Shown here in pieces: positions 19,414 to 29,877 of a DNA stretch of 64,000 nucleotides (position 1 is the stretch's first letter; every line of letters begins with the position of its first letter). The position numbers were made by a program, and so were the translations under genes. The DNA comes from Thalassospira sp. MCCC 1A01148 (lineage in GTDB: Bacteria; Pseudomonadota; Alphaproteobacteria; Rhodospirillales; Thalassospiraceae), in the NCBI RefSeq assembly GCF_001613795.1, contig NZ_LPVZ01000021.1, positions 124,001 to 188,000 of the forward strand, given 5' to 3'. The notes beneath the pieces were generated by a model. That model was not told where the DNA came from and ran no database searches. It worked only from the letters and a program-made list of their open reading frames with translations.

Positions 19414-19654
19414 GATTTGCGAGCCATCCAGTCAAATCGAAAGAATCGAGAACCTTGTATAATAGAGGTTAGCTTTGAAAAAAGTGTTATCAAGCCCAAT
19501 CTGTTGAAAATCGACATGAACCTGACAGATCTGCACAGAATGTATCGACACAATTTTACTGTCGTTTTTTGTATTATATTGACCTAAACAGATGCCAACA
19601 AAGGGCCAGCCCCACAACGCACCATAATGATCCAAACCGACGTCAGGATGTTTT

Positions 19655-20767
19655 ATGCCCTATGATCGCCAATGGGTGGCGGATGCCATCAGCACGATTG
19701 AAGCCGATTTCAACAGGTCTGCCGACACCCATCTGATTCGCCTTGATCTGCCAAAGCTTGGTGATATCGGCCTGTATCTTAAAGATGAATCGACTCATCC
19801 GTCGGGCAGCCTCAAACACCGTCTGGCAAGATCCCTGTTTCTGTATGGGCTTTGCAACGGCTGGATCACCAAGGACACGCCGATCATCGAAGCATCAAGT
19901 GGCTCGACCGCCGTGTCAGAGGCCTATTTCGCACGGCTTCTTGGTTTGCGTTTTATTGCCGTCATGCCGAAATCGACATCCCAGCAGAAGATTGATCAAA
20001 TCGCCTTTTATGGCGGCGAAAGCCATCTGGTTGACCATAGCGGCCAGATTTACGAGGAATCCCAGCGTCTGGCGCGCGAACTGGGTGGCCATTACATGGA
20101 CCAGTTCACCTATGCCGAACGTGCGACCGACTGGCGGGGCAACAACAACATCGCCGAAAGTATCTTTGATCAGCTCAAACGCGAACCCCACCCCATTCCA
20201 CGCTGGATTGTTGTCGGTGCCGGAACGGGCGGTACATCATCGACCATCGGGCGCTATATCCGCTATGGCCGAAGCTTGGGCCAGGGGTGCGAACTTTGCG
20301 TCGCCGACCCTGAAAACTCGGTTTTCTATGATGGTTATGAAACAGGTGATTGTTCGGTCACCAACAGCAAGGGATCACGGGTCGAAGGCATTGGCCGCCC
20401 GCGCGTTGAGCCCAGCTTCAACCCGACCGTTGTGGATCGCATGTATCGTATCCCGGATGCGGCAAGCTTTGCAGCGCTTTATTACCTTGAAAAGCATCTT
20501 GGCCGACGCTGTGGCGGCTCAACCGGGACCAACCTGATTGCAACCCTGTCGCTGATCTCGGAGATGAAAACCGCCGGACAGACCGGGTCGGTGGTCACCC
20601 TGCTGTGTGATGGCGGGGATCGTTATTGCGATACCTATTACAATCCCGACTGGCTCAAGGCACAGAACATCGACCTTACACCCTGGACAGACGCACTGGC
20701 GCGCTTTGATGAAACAGGCCTGTTCGACATGCCGCTTAATCACTGCAGTGGGTATGTCGGGCGCTAG
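19655..20767 (+). CDS. PLP-dependent cysteine synthase/desulfhydrase family protein
   Basis: A 370-residue fold-type II PLP enzyme. The PLP lysine lies in [10 protein letters not shown] (about residue 54), the asparagine/serine loop in [12 protein letters not shown], and the phosphate-binding Gly-rich loop in [16 protein letters not shown]. It resembles the Cds1-type cysteine desulfhydrase branch more than CysK because of its length and the C-terminal [16 protein letters not shown] segment. Substrate preference cannot be settled from sequence alone. It stands alone on the + strand. Confidence 0.82.
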   Translation: MPYDRQWVADAISTIEADFNRSADTHLIRLDLPKLGDIGLYLKDESTHPSGSLKHRLARSLFLYGLCNGWITKDTPIIEASSGSTAVSEAYFARLLGLRFIAVMPKSTSQQKIDQIAFYGGESHLVDHSGQIYEESQRLARELGGHYMDQFTYAERATDWRGNNNIAESIFDQLKREPHPIPRWIVVGAGTGGTSSTIGRYIRYGRSLGQGCELCVADPENSVFYDGYETGDCSVTNSKGSRVEGIGRPRVEPSFNPTVVDRMYRIPDAASFAALYYLEKHLGRRCGGSTGTNLIATLSLISEMKTAGQTGSVVTLLCDGGDRYCDTYYNPDWLKAQNIDLTPWTDALARFDETGLFDMPLNHCSGYVGR

Positions 20768-20869
20768 GCGAAGCCATCGCTAAAGATTTCTCGCATCCGG
20801 TTTAACAGTTGCTCACAGCAACATGACTTCCCCGTCAACAAGCAACTTTGCGCGTTAAACGAGGCAGTC

Positions 20870-21649
20870 ATGACAACTGAAAAGATCGGCGGAATAGAAC
20901 TCTATGTCGAAAATCTAGATCTTGAGAATTCTGGTCAGCAGCAGAAAGTGTACGGCACGAACTGCGCTGATGATTTCTGGGCACTGATGTCAAACGCCAA
21001 AGCTGCGTTCGCTTATGTCGATTACCTTTGGGTTCCGCCCGACCTTAAGCGCAATGCAGACAAAAGCACGCGCACCCTTTTTGCGTGGCGCGGCGATACC
21101 CGCCAACCAGACCAAATTTTTGGCCACGGCTTTTCCCGGCGTGGCACGTCCCCGTCGACACCTGCCATTATTTATCGCAAGGGCGATCAGGACCTTGCCC
21201 ATTACACGGCGGTTTGCCTTTCTGGTACGCATGAAATAGGCGCGCTGTTCCCGCCGAAGGTTCCCAACCTGCCCGCACCCGATGCAAAAACCTGGGTCTA
21301 TTGTGTGCGATTACGTGGCTATTGGTGCCCGACATATTCTATTCAACACAAAGTCAGTGGCGACGCCGCAAAATTCGGCGCAACCGAAAGAGATATGGCG
21401 CGGCAAAACCTGTATGCACAGGAACTGGCCGTTCTTAATGTCTCCTACAAGGATGTAATTGGTGCAATTGAGGTCAGTCGAGACTGGGCGGGTGATGGCT
21501 ATGACGCTGGCGGACAATTCACCTATCTTCAGTTGAAGCTCAACCAATGGGTTTCATCCGACAACAAACCGCTTGCTGACCGCCTGCAAAAATGGTGGAC
21601 GACCAAAAACCTTGCTGGCACGCACAAGGCACTTCCAACTCCTGCATAA
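20870..21649 (+). CDS. Putative pertussis-toxin-like mono-ADP-ribosyltransferase
   Basis: A 259-residue protein that I assign by motif. FAWRGDTRQPDQIFGHGF (about residues 71-88) mirrors the R-x-D-x-R...P..(I/V)F..GF block of pertussis toxin S1 and the heat-labile enterotoxins, giving candidate NAD-binding Arg74. AVCLSGT (about 114-120) sits where the STS motif lies. YAQELAVLNVSYKDVIGAIEV (from about 182) aligns with the catalytic Glu region (QSEYLAH...IPPENIRRVTRV in S1), giving candidate Glu185. There is no signal peptide, so if secreted it uses another route. A GAGG ribosome site precedes ATG 20870. Function is inferred. Confidence 0.6.
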   Translation: MTTEKIGGIELYVENLDLENSGQQQKVYGTNCADDFWALMSNAKAAFAYVDYLWVPPDLKRNADKSTRTLFAWRGDTRQPDQIFGHGFSRRGTSPSTPAIIYRKGDQDLAHYTAVCLSGTHEIGALFPPKVPNLPAPDAKTWVYCVRLRGYWCPTYSIQHKVSGDAAKFGATERDMARQNLYAQELAVLNVSYKDVIGAIEVSRDWAGDGYDAGGQFTYLQLKLNQWVSSDNKPLADRLQKWWTTKNLAGTHKALPTPA

Positions 21650-21670
21650 TGAACTGGAAACGAAAGCCCA

Positions 21671-21702
21671 AAGGGCCTTTTGATCTCCAACAAAAGGCCC
21701 TT
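21671..21702. terminator. Bidirectional terminator
   Basis: Perfect 11-bp stem AAGGGCCTTTT / AAAAGGCCCTT with a 10-nt loop between the convergent ADP-ribosyltransferase-like gene and the helical protein gene. Confidence 0.8.
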
Positions 21703-21724
21703 GAATAGCGCTAGCGCGTGTGTG

Positions 21725-22168
21725 CTAGGCGATCAGTTCGTCCTCGGAGCTAAGCATATCCTCGAACCCGTCAACAAGCTGATCATAGACCGGATCGGCT
21801 TCACTCCCTTTCCCAAGTTGCGATGTCACCGCACCAAGATTTGTGAGTAGCTTCTGATCCTCTGCCTGTTGCTGTCGGGCTTTTCTTTGCCAATCGGCCT
21901 GGCTAATCGTTGCCTGTCTGGCAATCCATGCGTCGTCTTCTTTGGCCAGCTTATTTGCGATGGCCTCGCCGACGACAAGGGCACCACGGATATCGCTCTT
22001 GGCTGAGGCAACAGATTTGGCGCCTGTTTGCAAATCTGAACAGCTTTGAGCGACACGCTCAGCGATTGCGCAAATCTTCTCGGCTTGGTCCTTTGTCCTG
22101 AAAGACGCCATATCTGCCTTGTATGCGGCGGCGTAATCGTTTGCCAGCTGTGCCAGTGCGCTACTCAT
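21725..22168 (-). CDS. Small alpha-helical protein of unknown function
   Basis: A 147-residue protein from ATG 22168, preceded by GGAG at good distance; a longer frame to 22240 lacks such a site. It is Ala/Gln/Asp-rich and predicted helical throughout (ALAQLANDYAAAYKADMASF, AIAERVAQSCSDLQTGAKSV), with an acidic C-terminus (FEDMLSSEDELIA). No signal peptide or membrane segment. Convergent with the ADP-ribosyltransferase-like gene; whether it is functionally linked is unknown. Confidence 0.6.
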   Translation of the reverse strand: MSSALAQLANDYAAAYKADMASFRTKDQAEKICAIAERVAQSCSDLQTGAKSVASAKSDIRGALVVGEAIANKLAKEDDAWIARQATISQADWQRKARQQQAEDQKLLTNLGAVTSQLGKGSEADPVYDQLVDGFEDMLSSEDELIA

Positions 22169-22240
22169 CGTGGTTCTCCTGTTGCCTTTAAAGATGAACT
22201 CTTCAAAGACGCCGTGTGACCACACATGTGAGAACCACAT

Positions 22241-22270
22241 AAAAAAAGACGGGCGGTAAAACCGCCCGTC
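22241..22270 (-). terminator. Terminator of hsp20
   Basis: 10-bp stem GACGGGCGGT / ACCGCCCGTC (22248-22257 and 22261-22270) with an AAA loop; on the - strand it is followed by a T run (complement of the A run at 22240-22247). Confidence 0.85.
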
Positions 22271-22313
22271 AGTCTATCAGGGGACAAGCTTTCTCAGGGA
22301 GGAGAGAAAGTTC

Positions 22314-22805
22314 TTAGCCAGAGACCGCAATCTTGCGCGGCTCAGGCTTCTGTTCTGCTACTTTTGGGAGAGTCAGTACCAGAACACCATTTTTGAAGGA
22401 TGCGGTAATGTTGTCCGCGTCAATGGTATCATTCAGGCGGAATGACCGCTTGAAGCTGCCAAAGCTGCGTTCGACAACATGGGCGCCATCCTTGCTTTCA
22501 CGGGTGAATTTCTTTTCACCGGTGATGGTCAGAACGCCGTCGAGAACTTCGACATCGACATCGTCCTGCTCCACGCCAGGAAGTTCGGCGGACAGTTCAA
22601 AGTGATCTTCGCCGTCATAGATGTCGATCTGCGGGCTCAGCCACGTTTGGGCCGGTTCGGCGCCCTCGGTCGGTGCCGCAGAGTGGCCACCAAAAATCGA
22701 ACCGATCATACGATCGACATCACGGGAAATAAGGGTGAAAGGATCACCATATGTCGGGGTCGAAGCCAGACGACGGGATCCATTAAGAGTCTGAAGACCA
22801 GTCAT
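22314..22805 (-). CDS. Small heat shock protein, Hsp20 family
   Basis: A 163-residue chaperone. After an N-terminal region (RDVDRMIGSIFGG) comes the alpha-crystallin domain (PQIDIYDGEDHFELSAELPGV, VDVEVLDGVLTITGEKK, ERSFGSFKRSFRLNDTID, NGVLVLTLPK). It holds unfolding proteins in ATP-independent oligomers during heat stress. ATG 22805 is chosen because GGAGGG lies 7 nt upstream; the longer ORF to 22946 covers what looks like a structured leader. A terminator follows. Confidence 0.93.
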   Translation of the reverse strand: MTGLQTLNGSRRLASTPTYGDPFTLISRDVDRMIGSIFGGHSAAPTEGAEPAQTWLSPQIDIYDGEDHFELSAELPGVEQDDVDVEVLDGVLTITGEKKFTRESKDGAHVVERSFGSFKRSFRLNDTIDADNITASFKNGVLVLTLPKVAEQKPEPRKIAVSG

Positions 22806-22900
22806 GATAGTACCCTCCATTACAGACGAGCAATCTTGCGCCATCAGTCCAGACCAGGCTGCAACCTTGGCGCGTATCGGGGCACCATGCCCCGTTCCAA
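22806..22900 (-). promoter_or_regulatory. Possible ROSE-like RNA thermometer in the hsp20 leader
   Basis: In the hsp20 leader the ribosome site GGAGGG (22813-22818, complement) faces TTGCTC (22828-22833) 9 nt upstream. UGCUC can pair with GAGGG through a G-G contact, the arrangement that marks ROSE elements in alphaproteobacterial small heat-shock genes. A second perfect hairpin (GGGGCA, loop, TGCCCC, 22879-22893 region on the opposite reading) lies further upstream. This is pattern matching, not a computed fold. Confidence 0.35.
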
Positions 22901-23104
22901 CCTTGAGATAGATCGGGCAAAAATTTCCGCAAGTGTCCCTATTCATTTTTTTGAATTTTTTCGCACTTTTTGCAGACAGCCAAACAAGTCATTCCACCTG
23001 TTGAAATAATCAGGCTTCCGACTGGCGCACTTGCGCACTGCACGGTAGCCTCGGCGCATAGACAGTCGGGCATTGCCCACTTCCCAAATCCAAGGAACCG
23101 TCCG

Positions 23105-24199
23105 ATGAGCACACTTTTCACTCCCCTGACACTGGGGTCACTTGAACTTGATAACCGGATCATTATCGCCCCGATGTGCCAGTATTCGGCCCAAGACGGC
23201 AAAACATCCCCTTGGCATGCGATGCACCTTGGCAATCTGGCGCAGTCCGGTGCCGGACTTCTGATCATAGAAGCCACAGCCGTCGAACCCGAAGGCCGCA
23301 TTACCTATGGCGATGTCGGTCTATGGGATGATGAAACAGAAGCCGCTCTTGCCGAAACCCTTTCTGCTGTGCGCAGTCATTCCGACATGCCGGTTGCCAT
23401 CCAGCTTGCGCATGCGGGGCGCAAAGCATCCTGCGAGAAGCCATGGGATGGTGGCGCTGCGATTGATCCCGGTCATCCCAACGGCTGGCAAATCGTCGCG
23501 CCATCGGCTGTCCCGTTCAAGGACGGCGACCCGATTCCCGAGGCACTTTCAAAATCACGCATCGCAGAAATCGTTTCGGCCTTTGTCGAAAGTGCAGAAC
23601 GTTCTGTTCGCCTTGGATTTGAGGCCATCGAAATCCACGCCGCACATGGCTATTTGTTGCACCAGTTCCTGTCGCCACACGCCAACAAGCGTGAAGACGA
23701 ATATGGCGGTTCTTTTGAAAACCGGACCCGACTTGTTCTGGAAATCTATGACGCCATTCGTGCGGCAGTTGGGAACAGCTATCCAGTTGGTATTCGCATT
23801 TCAGCAACCGACTGGGTTGAAGATGGCTGGGACATTGATCAAAGCGTTGAACTTGCCAAACTGCTTGATGCGCGCGGATGTGACTTTATTGATGTGTCCT
23901 CCGGCGGGTTGCATATCGATCAGAAAATCGCGCTTGGCCCGAATTATCAGGTGCCGTTTGCGGCTCGGATCAAATCCGAAACCAACCTGACAACCATTGC
24001 CGTTGGCCTGATCACCGAAGCAGAACAAGCCGAAGCCATTACATTTACCGGCCAGGCTGATGCCATCGCCCTTGCCCGCGGCATTCTGTATGATCCGCGC
24101 TGGCCATGGCATGCCGCCGCAACGCTGGGCGCAGAAGTCAAGGCTGCCCCGCAATACCTGCGCTGCCAGCCCCGGAACCTGAAAAAGCTTTTCGGCTGA
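23105..24199 (+). CDS. NADH:flavin oxidoreductase, Old Yellow Enzyme (YqjM-like)
   Basis: A 364-residue FMN-binding TIM barrel read from ATG 23105 (MSTLFTPLTLGSLELDNRI). Family marks: APMCQYSA with the YqjM-class cysteine, IQLAHAGRKAS, EIHAAHGYLLHQFLSP with the active-site His pair, NKREDEYGGS, and the FMN phosphate site near ADAIALARG. Such enzymes reduce alpha,beta-unsaturated carbonyls; the physiological substrate is not known. A longer start at 22970 is unlikely as it adds a non-family segment. Confidence 0.9.
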   Translation: MSTLFTPLTLGSLELDNRIIIAPMCQYSAQDGKTSPWHAMHLGNLAQSGAGLLIIEATAVEPEGRITYGDVGLWDDETEAALAETLSAVRSHSDMPVAIQLAHAGRKASCEKPWDGGAAIDPGHPNGWQIVAPSAVPFKDGDPIPEALSKSRIAEIVSAFVESAERSVRLGFEAIEIHAAHGYLLHQFLSPHANKREDEYGGSFENRTRLVLEIYDAIRAAVGNSYPVGIRISATDWVEDGWDIDQSVELAKLLDARGCDFIDVSSGGLHIDQKIALGPNYQVPFAARIKSETNLTTIAVGLITEAEQAEAITFTGQADAIALARGILYDPRWPWHAAATLGAEVKAAPQYLRCQPRNLKKLFG

Positions 24200-24362
24200 A
24201 GGAACCTCTACTTTTAGAGCATAAAACTAACCCAAAGCATAGGTTTGTTGACTTGCATCAAGGCAGCCCTCCTACGCCACAGATAGTTTCGCGCCATTAA
24301 AGAACGATTCTAAATCAGCAGGGCCATATCCCGGCCCTGCGATGCATGGCGAGTTACCTTCA

Positions 24363-25355
24363 ATGCCCGGAACCATCCTTAAGACGCTAGCGGTTCTTGT
24401 CCTTATGGCGATGCCCGCGTTCGCAGCAGACATCCAGATATCGACCGAAAATACACCCTCTCACTTTCAAACGCAGGTTCTGCAGAGATATGCGGCCGCG
24501 CTGAACGCGGAAATTTCCGAACATCATTTTGACGTCGTCCATTCAGCCCGGGCATTTAGCGACCGTGAAGTCGCCGAAGCCGTTTCAAGCACCCGTGTCG
24601 CGATTGCAGCGCCGGGTATCTGGCATCTGGGCCAATATAGCAGCGACCTGAATGCACTATTGCTGCCAGATTTCATGGGGCTTGAGGCGCAAGATGTTCG
24701 CAGATTTGTTGATGGCACGGTCGGAGAAGCGCTTGAGGATTCCCTCGAAACGCAATTGAATGTCAAGGTGATCGGCAAATGGCTTGACCTTGGCCCAGCG
24801 CATATTTTCACCCGCAAGAAAGTCATTCGCCGCTTTGACGACCTTAAGGGACTTCGCATCCGTTATGCGGGCGGGGATGCAAATGCACTGCGCCTTGCTG
24901 CCCTTGGCGCGGAACCGGTGCTGATCCCCTGGCCCAATGTTCCCGATGCACTTGATCGCGGCGAGATTGACGGTTTGCTGACCACCAGCAGCACGGTCGT
25001 CAGCGCGTCCTTGTGGGAACATGGCCTGACGCATGCGTTCCTTAGCCATTCCTACTATCCGTTCTATGTACCGCTGATTTCCGGCGACATCTGGAGACGC
25101 CTGTCCGAACCCCAGCGCAAGGTCCTTACCGACAGCTGGGAGGATATGATTTCGGATGGCCGAGAACGCGCCGTAAGCCATCAGGAATCCTCAATGGCAC
25201 TGCTGCGTGAACACGGCATTAAAATCACCGCTCCCAGCAATCAGGAACGTGAGTCTGTTCGGCGCGGTCTGGCAAGTCGCCAGGACGAAATGGCCCGCGA
25301 AATCGGCATTTCGAACAAGATGCTTGAAATCCTTGCACAGCACGGGGGCGACTGA
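24363..25355 (+). CDS. DctP-family periplasmic binding protein
   Basis: A 330-residue TRAP-type solute-binding protein read from ATG 24363 (a start 21 bp earlier is also possible). A signal peptide (LAVLVLMAMPAFAA) is followed by a DctP-like fold: LKGLRIRYAGGDANALRLAALGAEPVLIPWPNVPDALDRGEIDGLLTT, with the conserved arginine that contacts carboxylates in IRYAGG. The gene for the GGDEF membrane protein starts 3 bp downstream and no TRAP permease genes are present, which points to sensing rather than transport. Confidence 0.82.
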   Translation: MPGTILKTLAVLVLMAMPAFAADIQISTENTPSHFQTQVLQRYAAALNAEISEHHFDVVHSARAFSDREVAEAVSSTRVAIAAPGIWHLGQYSSDLNALLLPDFMGLEAQDVRRFVDGTVGEALEDSLETQLNVKVIGKWLDLGPAHIFTRKKVIRRFDDLKGLRIRYAGGDANALRLAALGAEPVLIPWPNVPDALDRGEIDGLLTTSSTVVSASLWEHGLTHAFLSHSYYPFYVPLISGDIWRRLSEPQRKVLTDSWEDMISDGRERAVSHQESSMALLREHGIKITAPSNQERESVRRGLASRQDEMAREIGISNKMLEILAQHGGD

Positions 25356-25357
25356 TC

Positions 25358-27229
25358 GTGTCTCCTGCCCGTCGTAAACATCATGAATGGCGCCAGATTC
25401 TTGGCGAAGAGTTCCTCAGCATCTTTCTGTCAATCGGGTTGCTGCTGGGCGTTCTGTTCATGCTTGCCAATCAAACGGTTAAGGAACATCTCATTGCGTC
25501 GCAAAAGGCACTTGATACCGCCGCGTTCGGCATATCGACCTATGCCGATAGCCTGTCGGCGATCCTGACCAAGGCGGACAATATCGCGCTGATCGCAACA
25601 CGCAGGCTTTCAGACACCGATACGATGCCCGTCCCGCTTAAAAAGCAAATGACAGCAATTGTTCAGAATGACAGCGACATCACCGGTTTCATTCATATCC
25701 TTGAAACCGGCGAAGTTTCCGAAAGCTTCACCTTCCAGAACATCGCGGAACAGATGCTTGATACCGATGCCATCCTGTCACGTCATCGGGATGCATGGGT
25801 TGAACCAGCCTTTTTGCAGTCCGGGGAACTGGGCCTTAAAGCCGATGAAATTGCGACCGAACGTGGCATCTGGCGTGACGATGGCAGCTTTGCTGGCGTT
25901 GTCATCATTCTGGTGACGGTCGGCAGCCCCTATGAGAACACCCCACTTGAGAAGTTCCTGACAGAGGCAAAAATTCGCGTCGCGGGGGCAAACAGCGGCA
26001 ACATCCTGACGAACCAGTATGCACTGGCCGATACAGTGACTGACTGGCTTGGCGCAGCGGAAGAAACCGAATACTGGCATCCCGACGACGGCAATGAAAC
26101 CCTGCATGCCGAAGTGGCGCAGATCAGCGATAATATCGTGCTGGCACACGCCAATCTGCCCGACCTGCCCCTTACGGTATATCTGCAGATCTCAACCAAC
26201 CGCTTTTTTGAGGCCTATCATTCGACCCGCCGCAACGCGATCATTGCCTCGATCATTATTGTCGCGGTTTCAGGAGTCCTGCTTCTTCGCATCTGGCTTG
26301 ACCGGCAGGCAAAACGCAACAGCGAACGAAGACGCCGCGCCCTTGATCAACGCTTGCAGTTCGCACTCGATACCGCGGGCCAGGGCCTTTGGGATTGGAA
26401 CATTGCCGAGAAACGCGGCTATTTCTCGGATAGTTTCTATCGGTTGCTCGATATTGACAAGGACGACAAACAAATCGACGTGGACAACTTGCGTCAACGC
26501 ATTCACTCAGATGATCGTCATGCCTTCAATTTGGCACTGAACGCACATCTCGACGGCCTCACGCCGTCGTTCGAAGTCGACGCCCGGATCCAGATTGGCA
26601 AAAGCGATGCCTGGGAATGGTTTTCCCACACTTGCTCGGTGACCGAACGTGACCGTTTTAACAAGCCGGTCCGGGTGATCGGTTTGCTCAAGAACATTCA
26701 TCGTCAGAAACTGCGCAACCTTAACCTGGAATTCGAGGCATTTCATGATCCGCTCACTGGCCTTCTTAACCGAACGGCCTTTGAAGACCGCATCGCACGC
26801 ATTCATGCCAAAACCAGTCGTGGCGGGGAACCGTATTCGCTGGTGATGCTCGATATCGACCACTTCAAGCATGTCAACGACAGCTATGGGCACAGTACCG
26901 GTGACCTGGTTCTGCAGCACGTGACCAGAACGGCGTACAACACCCTGCGCTTTGAAGAGGAAAAATTGTTCTTCCGATTGGGGGGTGAGGAATTTGTTGT
27001 TCTCCTTCCCGATACGGATGGCAAAGCCGCCCGCTTTGTCGCCGAACGTATCCGCGAGCGGATCGAAAAATCGACAACCACAGTCGGCGAATTAGAAATC
27101 CCGGTGACGATCAGTGCCGGCATTGCCTGTTATCAAGGCGGCGAAATGCCCGAAGACGTGCTCAGGCGTGCTGACCATGCGCTGTATCAGGCCAAGGAAC
27201 GCGGCCGCAATCAAAGCTGCCTTGCATAA
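25358..27229 (+). CDS. Membrane-anchored PAS-GGDEF diguanylate cyclase
   Basis: A 623-residue protein starting with GTG. It has two membrane helices (about residues 15-38 and 291-311) that flank a periplasmic sensor domain, then a PAS domain (about 328-450, LQFALDTAGQGLWDWN), and a GGDEF domain (about 455-620). The active site reads FRLGGEEFVVLLP, an intact GGEEF, so c-di-GMP synthesis from two GTP is expected. No EAL domain. It is almost fused to the DctP-type gene, which probably supplies its ligand signal. Confidence 0.9.
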   Translation: MSPARRKHHEWRQILGEEFLSIFLSIGLLLGVLFMLANQTVKEHLIASQKALDTAAFGISTYADSLSAILTKADNIALIATRRLSDTDTMPVPLKKQMTAIVQNDSDITGFIHILETGEVSESFTFQNIAEQMLDTDAILSRHRDAWVEPAFLQSGELGLKADEIATERGIWRDDGSFAGVVIILVTVGSPYENTPLEKFLTEAKIRVAGANSGNILTNQYALADTVTDWLGAAEETEYWHPDDGNETLHAEVAQISDNIVLAHANLPDLPLTVYLQISTNRFFEAYHSTRRNAIIASIIIVAVSGVLLLRIWLDRQAKRNSERRRRALDQRLQFALDTAGQGLWDWNIAEKRGYFSDSFYRLLDIDKDDKQIDVDNLRQRIHSDDRHAFNLALNAHLDGLTPSFEVDARIQIGKSDAWEWFSHTCSVTERDRFNKPVRVIGLLKNIHRQKLRNLNLEFEAFHDPLTGLLNRTAFEDRIARIHAKTSRGGEPYSLVMLDIDHFKHVNDSYGHSTGDLVLQHVTRTAYNTLRFEEEKLFFRLGGEEFVVLLPDTDGKAARFVAERIRERIEKSTTTVGELEIPVTISAGIACYQGGEMPEDVLRRADHALYQAKERGRNQSCLA

Positions 27230-27268
27230 GCGCAAAACACATCTAGTCAAATTAGTACCCAAAACAAA

Positions 27269-27294
27269 AAGGGCTCCGCAAATGCGGAGCCCTT
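27269..27294. terminator. Bidirectional terminator
   Basis: Perfect 12-bp stem AAGGGCTCCGCA / TGCGGAGCCCTT between the convergent GGDEF and groL genes; read on the - strand it is followed by a T run, fitting groL. Confidence 0.85.
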
Positions 27295-27326
27295 CTCGTA
27301 GTGCTTGGTCGGTTGGTTGGTAAGGC

Positions 27327-29000
<1,674 letters not shown>

Positions 29001-29047
29001 CTATGAGACGGATGAACGTGGAATTTTAAGTCACCCAAAGGGCTGAC

Positions 29048-29344
29048 TTATTCCATGATGCCCATGATGTCGGATTCTTTCATGATCAACAGCTCTTCGC
29101 CGTCAACCTTGACTTCGGTGCCCGACCATTTGCCAAACAGGACTTTGTCACCTGCTTTGACGTCGAGGGCTACAACCGAGCCATCGTCTTTGCGAACGCC
29201 AGAACCTACAGCGACGACTTCGCCTTCCTGCGGTTTTTCTTTGGCGGTATCCGGAATAATGATGCCACCGGCAGTTTTGGTGTCGGATTCGACACGACGT
29301 ACCAGCACTCGATCATGCAGCGGACGGAACTTCATTTTAGACAA
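29048..29344 (-). CDS. groS: Co-chaperonin GroES (10 kDa)
   Basis: A 98-residue co-chaperonin that caps GroEL. It has the mobile loop region ([20 protein letters not shown]) and the family strand [26 protein letters not shown]. First gene of the groESL operon, directly under a CIRCE operator. Confidence 0.98.
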   Translation of the reverse strand: MSKMKFRPLHDRVLVRRVESDTKTAGGIIIPDTAKEKPQEGEVVAVGSGVRKDDGSVVALDVKAGDKVLFGKWSGTEVKVDGEELLIMKESDIMGIME

Positions 29345-29400
29345 CTCCGTGTTTAAGCTAAGGCTCGTTAATAACTAAGACTAACCGGGATGAGCCCGTA

Positions 29401-29427
29401 TTAGCACTCACCCCCGGCGAGTGCTAA
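29401..29427 (-). promoter_or_regulatory. CIRCE operator (HrcA site)
   Basis: Exact inverted repeat TTAGCACTC-N9-GAGTGCTAA between the groES promoter and gene. This is the consensus site of the heat-shock repressor HrcA, so groESL is expected to be HrcA-controlled; hrcA itself is not in the window. Confidence 0.95.
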
Positions 29428-29430
29428 CAG

Positions 29431-29459
29431 CATTTATTGGAGTACCTGTCCAAAGTCAA
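29431..29459 (-). promoter_or_regulatory. groESL promoter
   Basis: On the - strand, TTGACT (29454-29459) and TAAATG (29431-29436) are separated by 17 bp, a good vegetative-type -35/-10 pair. The CIRCE palindrome lies just downstream at the expected start site. Confidence 0.65.
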
Positions 29460-29510
29460 TAGGGAGATGTAAAAAGACGCGGAAATGTCACGATTTTTGC
29501 CGTTCTCGCG

Positions 29511-29830
29511 TCATTGCAGCGCAGTATGAAACTGCGTGCTTTTTGATGTCGCGGGATCAAAACATTTCCAATGGCCCGATGCAACCTTTCTCGAGCCACT
29601 GACGATGAGACACGCCCTGTGAAAGTTCAGATTGGATTGGAACGCTGCTTCACCTCGGAAGGCCACACCAATAAATCCACCGCCCGACATGGCAAACAAA
29701 AAGCGGTCAAACAGGACAGCAACAAGCCCGCCGACAAGTACCAACAACTGCCATTACCAGAAGGCAGATCGCGATACCCTGCCCTGAAAGACGACGTAGT
29801 TTGAAAACCTGACTTGATGGCATCGGGGAA
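29511..29830 (-). pseudogene. Degraded DUF805-like membrane protein gene
   Basis: On the - strand one frame reads FSNYVVFQGRVSRSAFW, then TAA, then WQLLVLVGGLVAVLFDRFLF. Without the stop this is the N-terminal signature of DUF805 inner-membrane proteins (NY..F.GR.SRS.FWYWQL), the stop replacing the usual Tyr codon. No start codon is found in this frame upstream, and the family's downstream part (the RLHD-type segment) is not recognisable. So it appears to be a decayed remnant in the 450 bp between groES and the lipoprotein gene. Boundaries are approximate. Confidence 0.5.
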
Positions 29831-29877
29831 TGTCACGGCAGAATCCTGGCCTTTGGTTGCAGGGTCATTATGCCGGG

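Noticed and set aside
22911..22935. CTTGCGG ... CCCGATCT as a sigma-32 promoter for hsp20
   Set aside because: Sequences are close to the consensus, but the spacer is only about 9 bp, too short.
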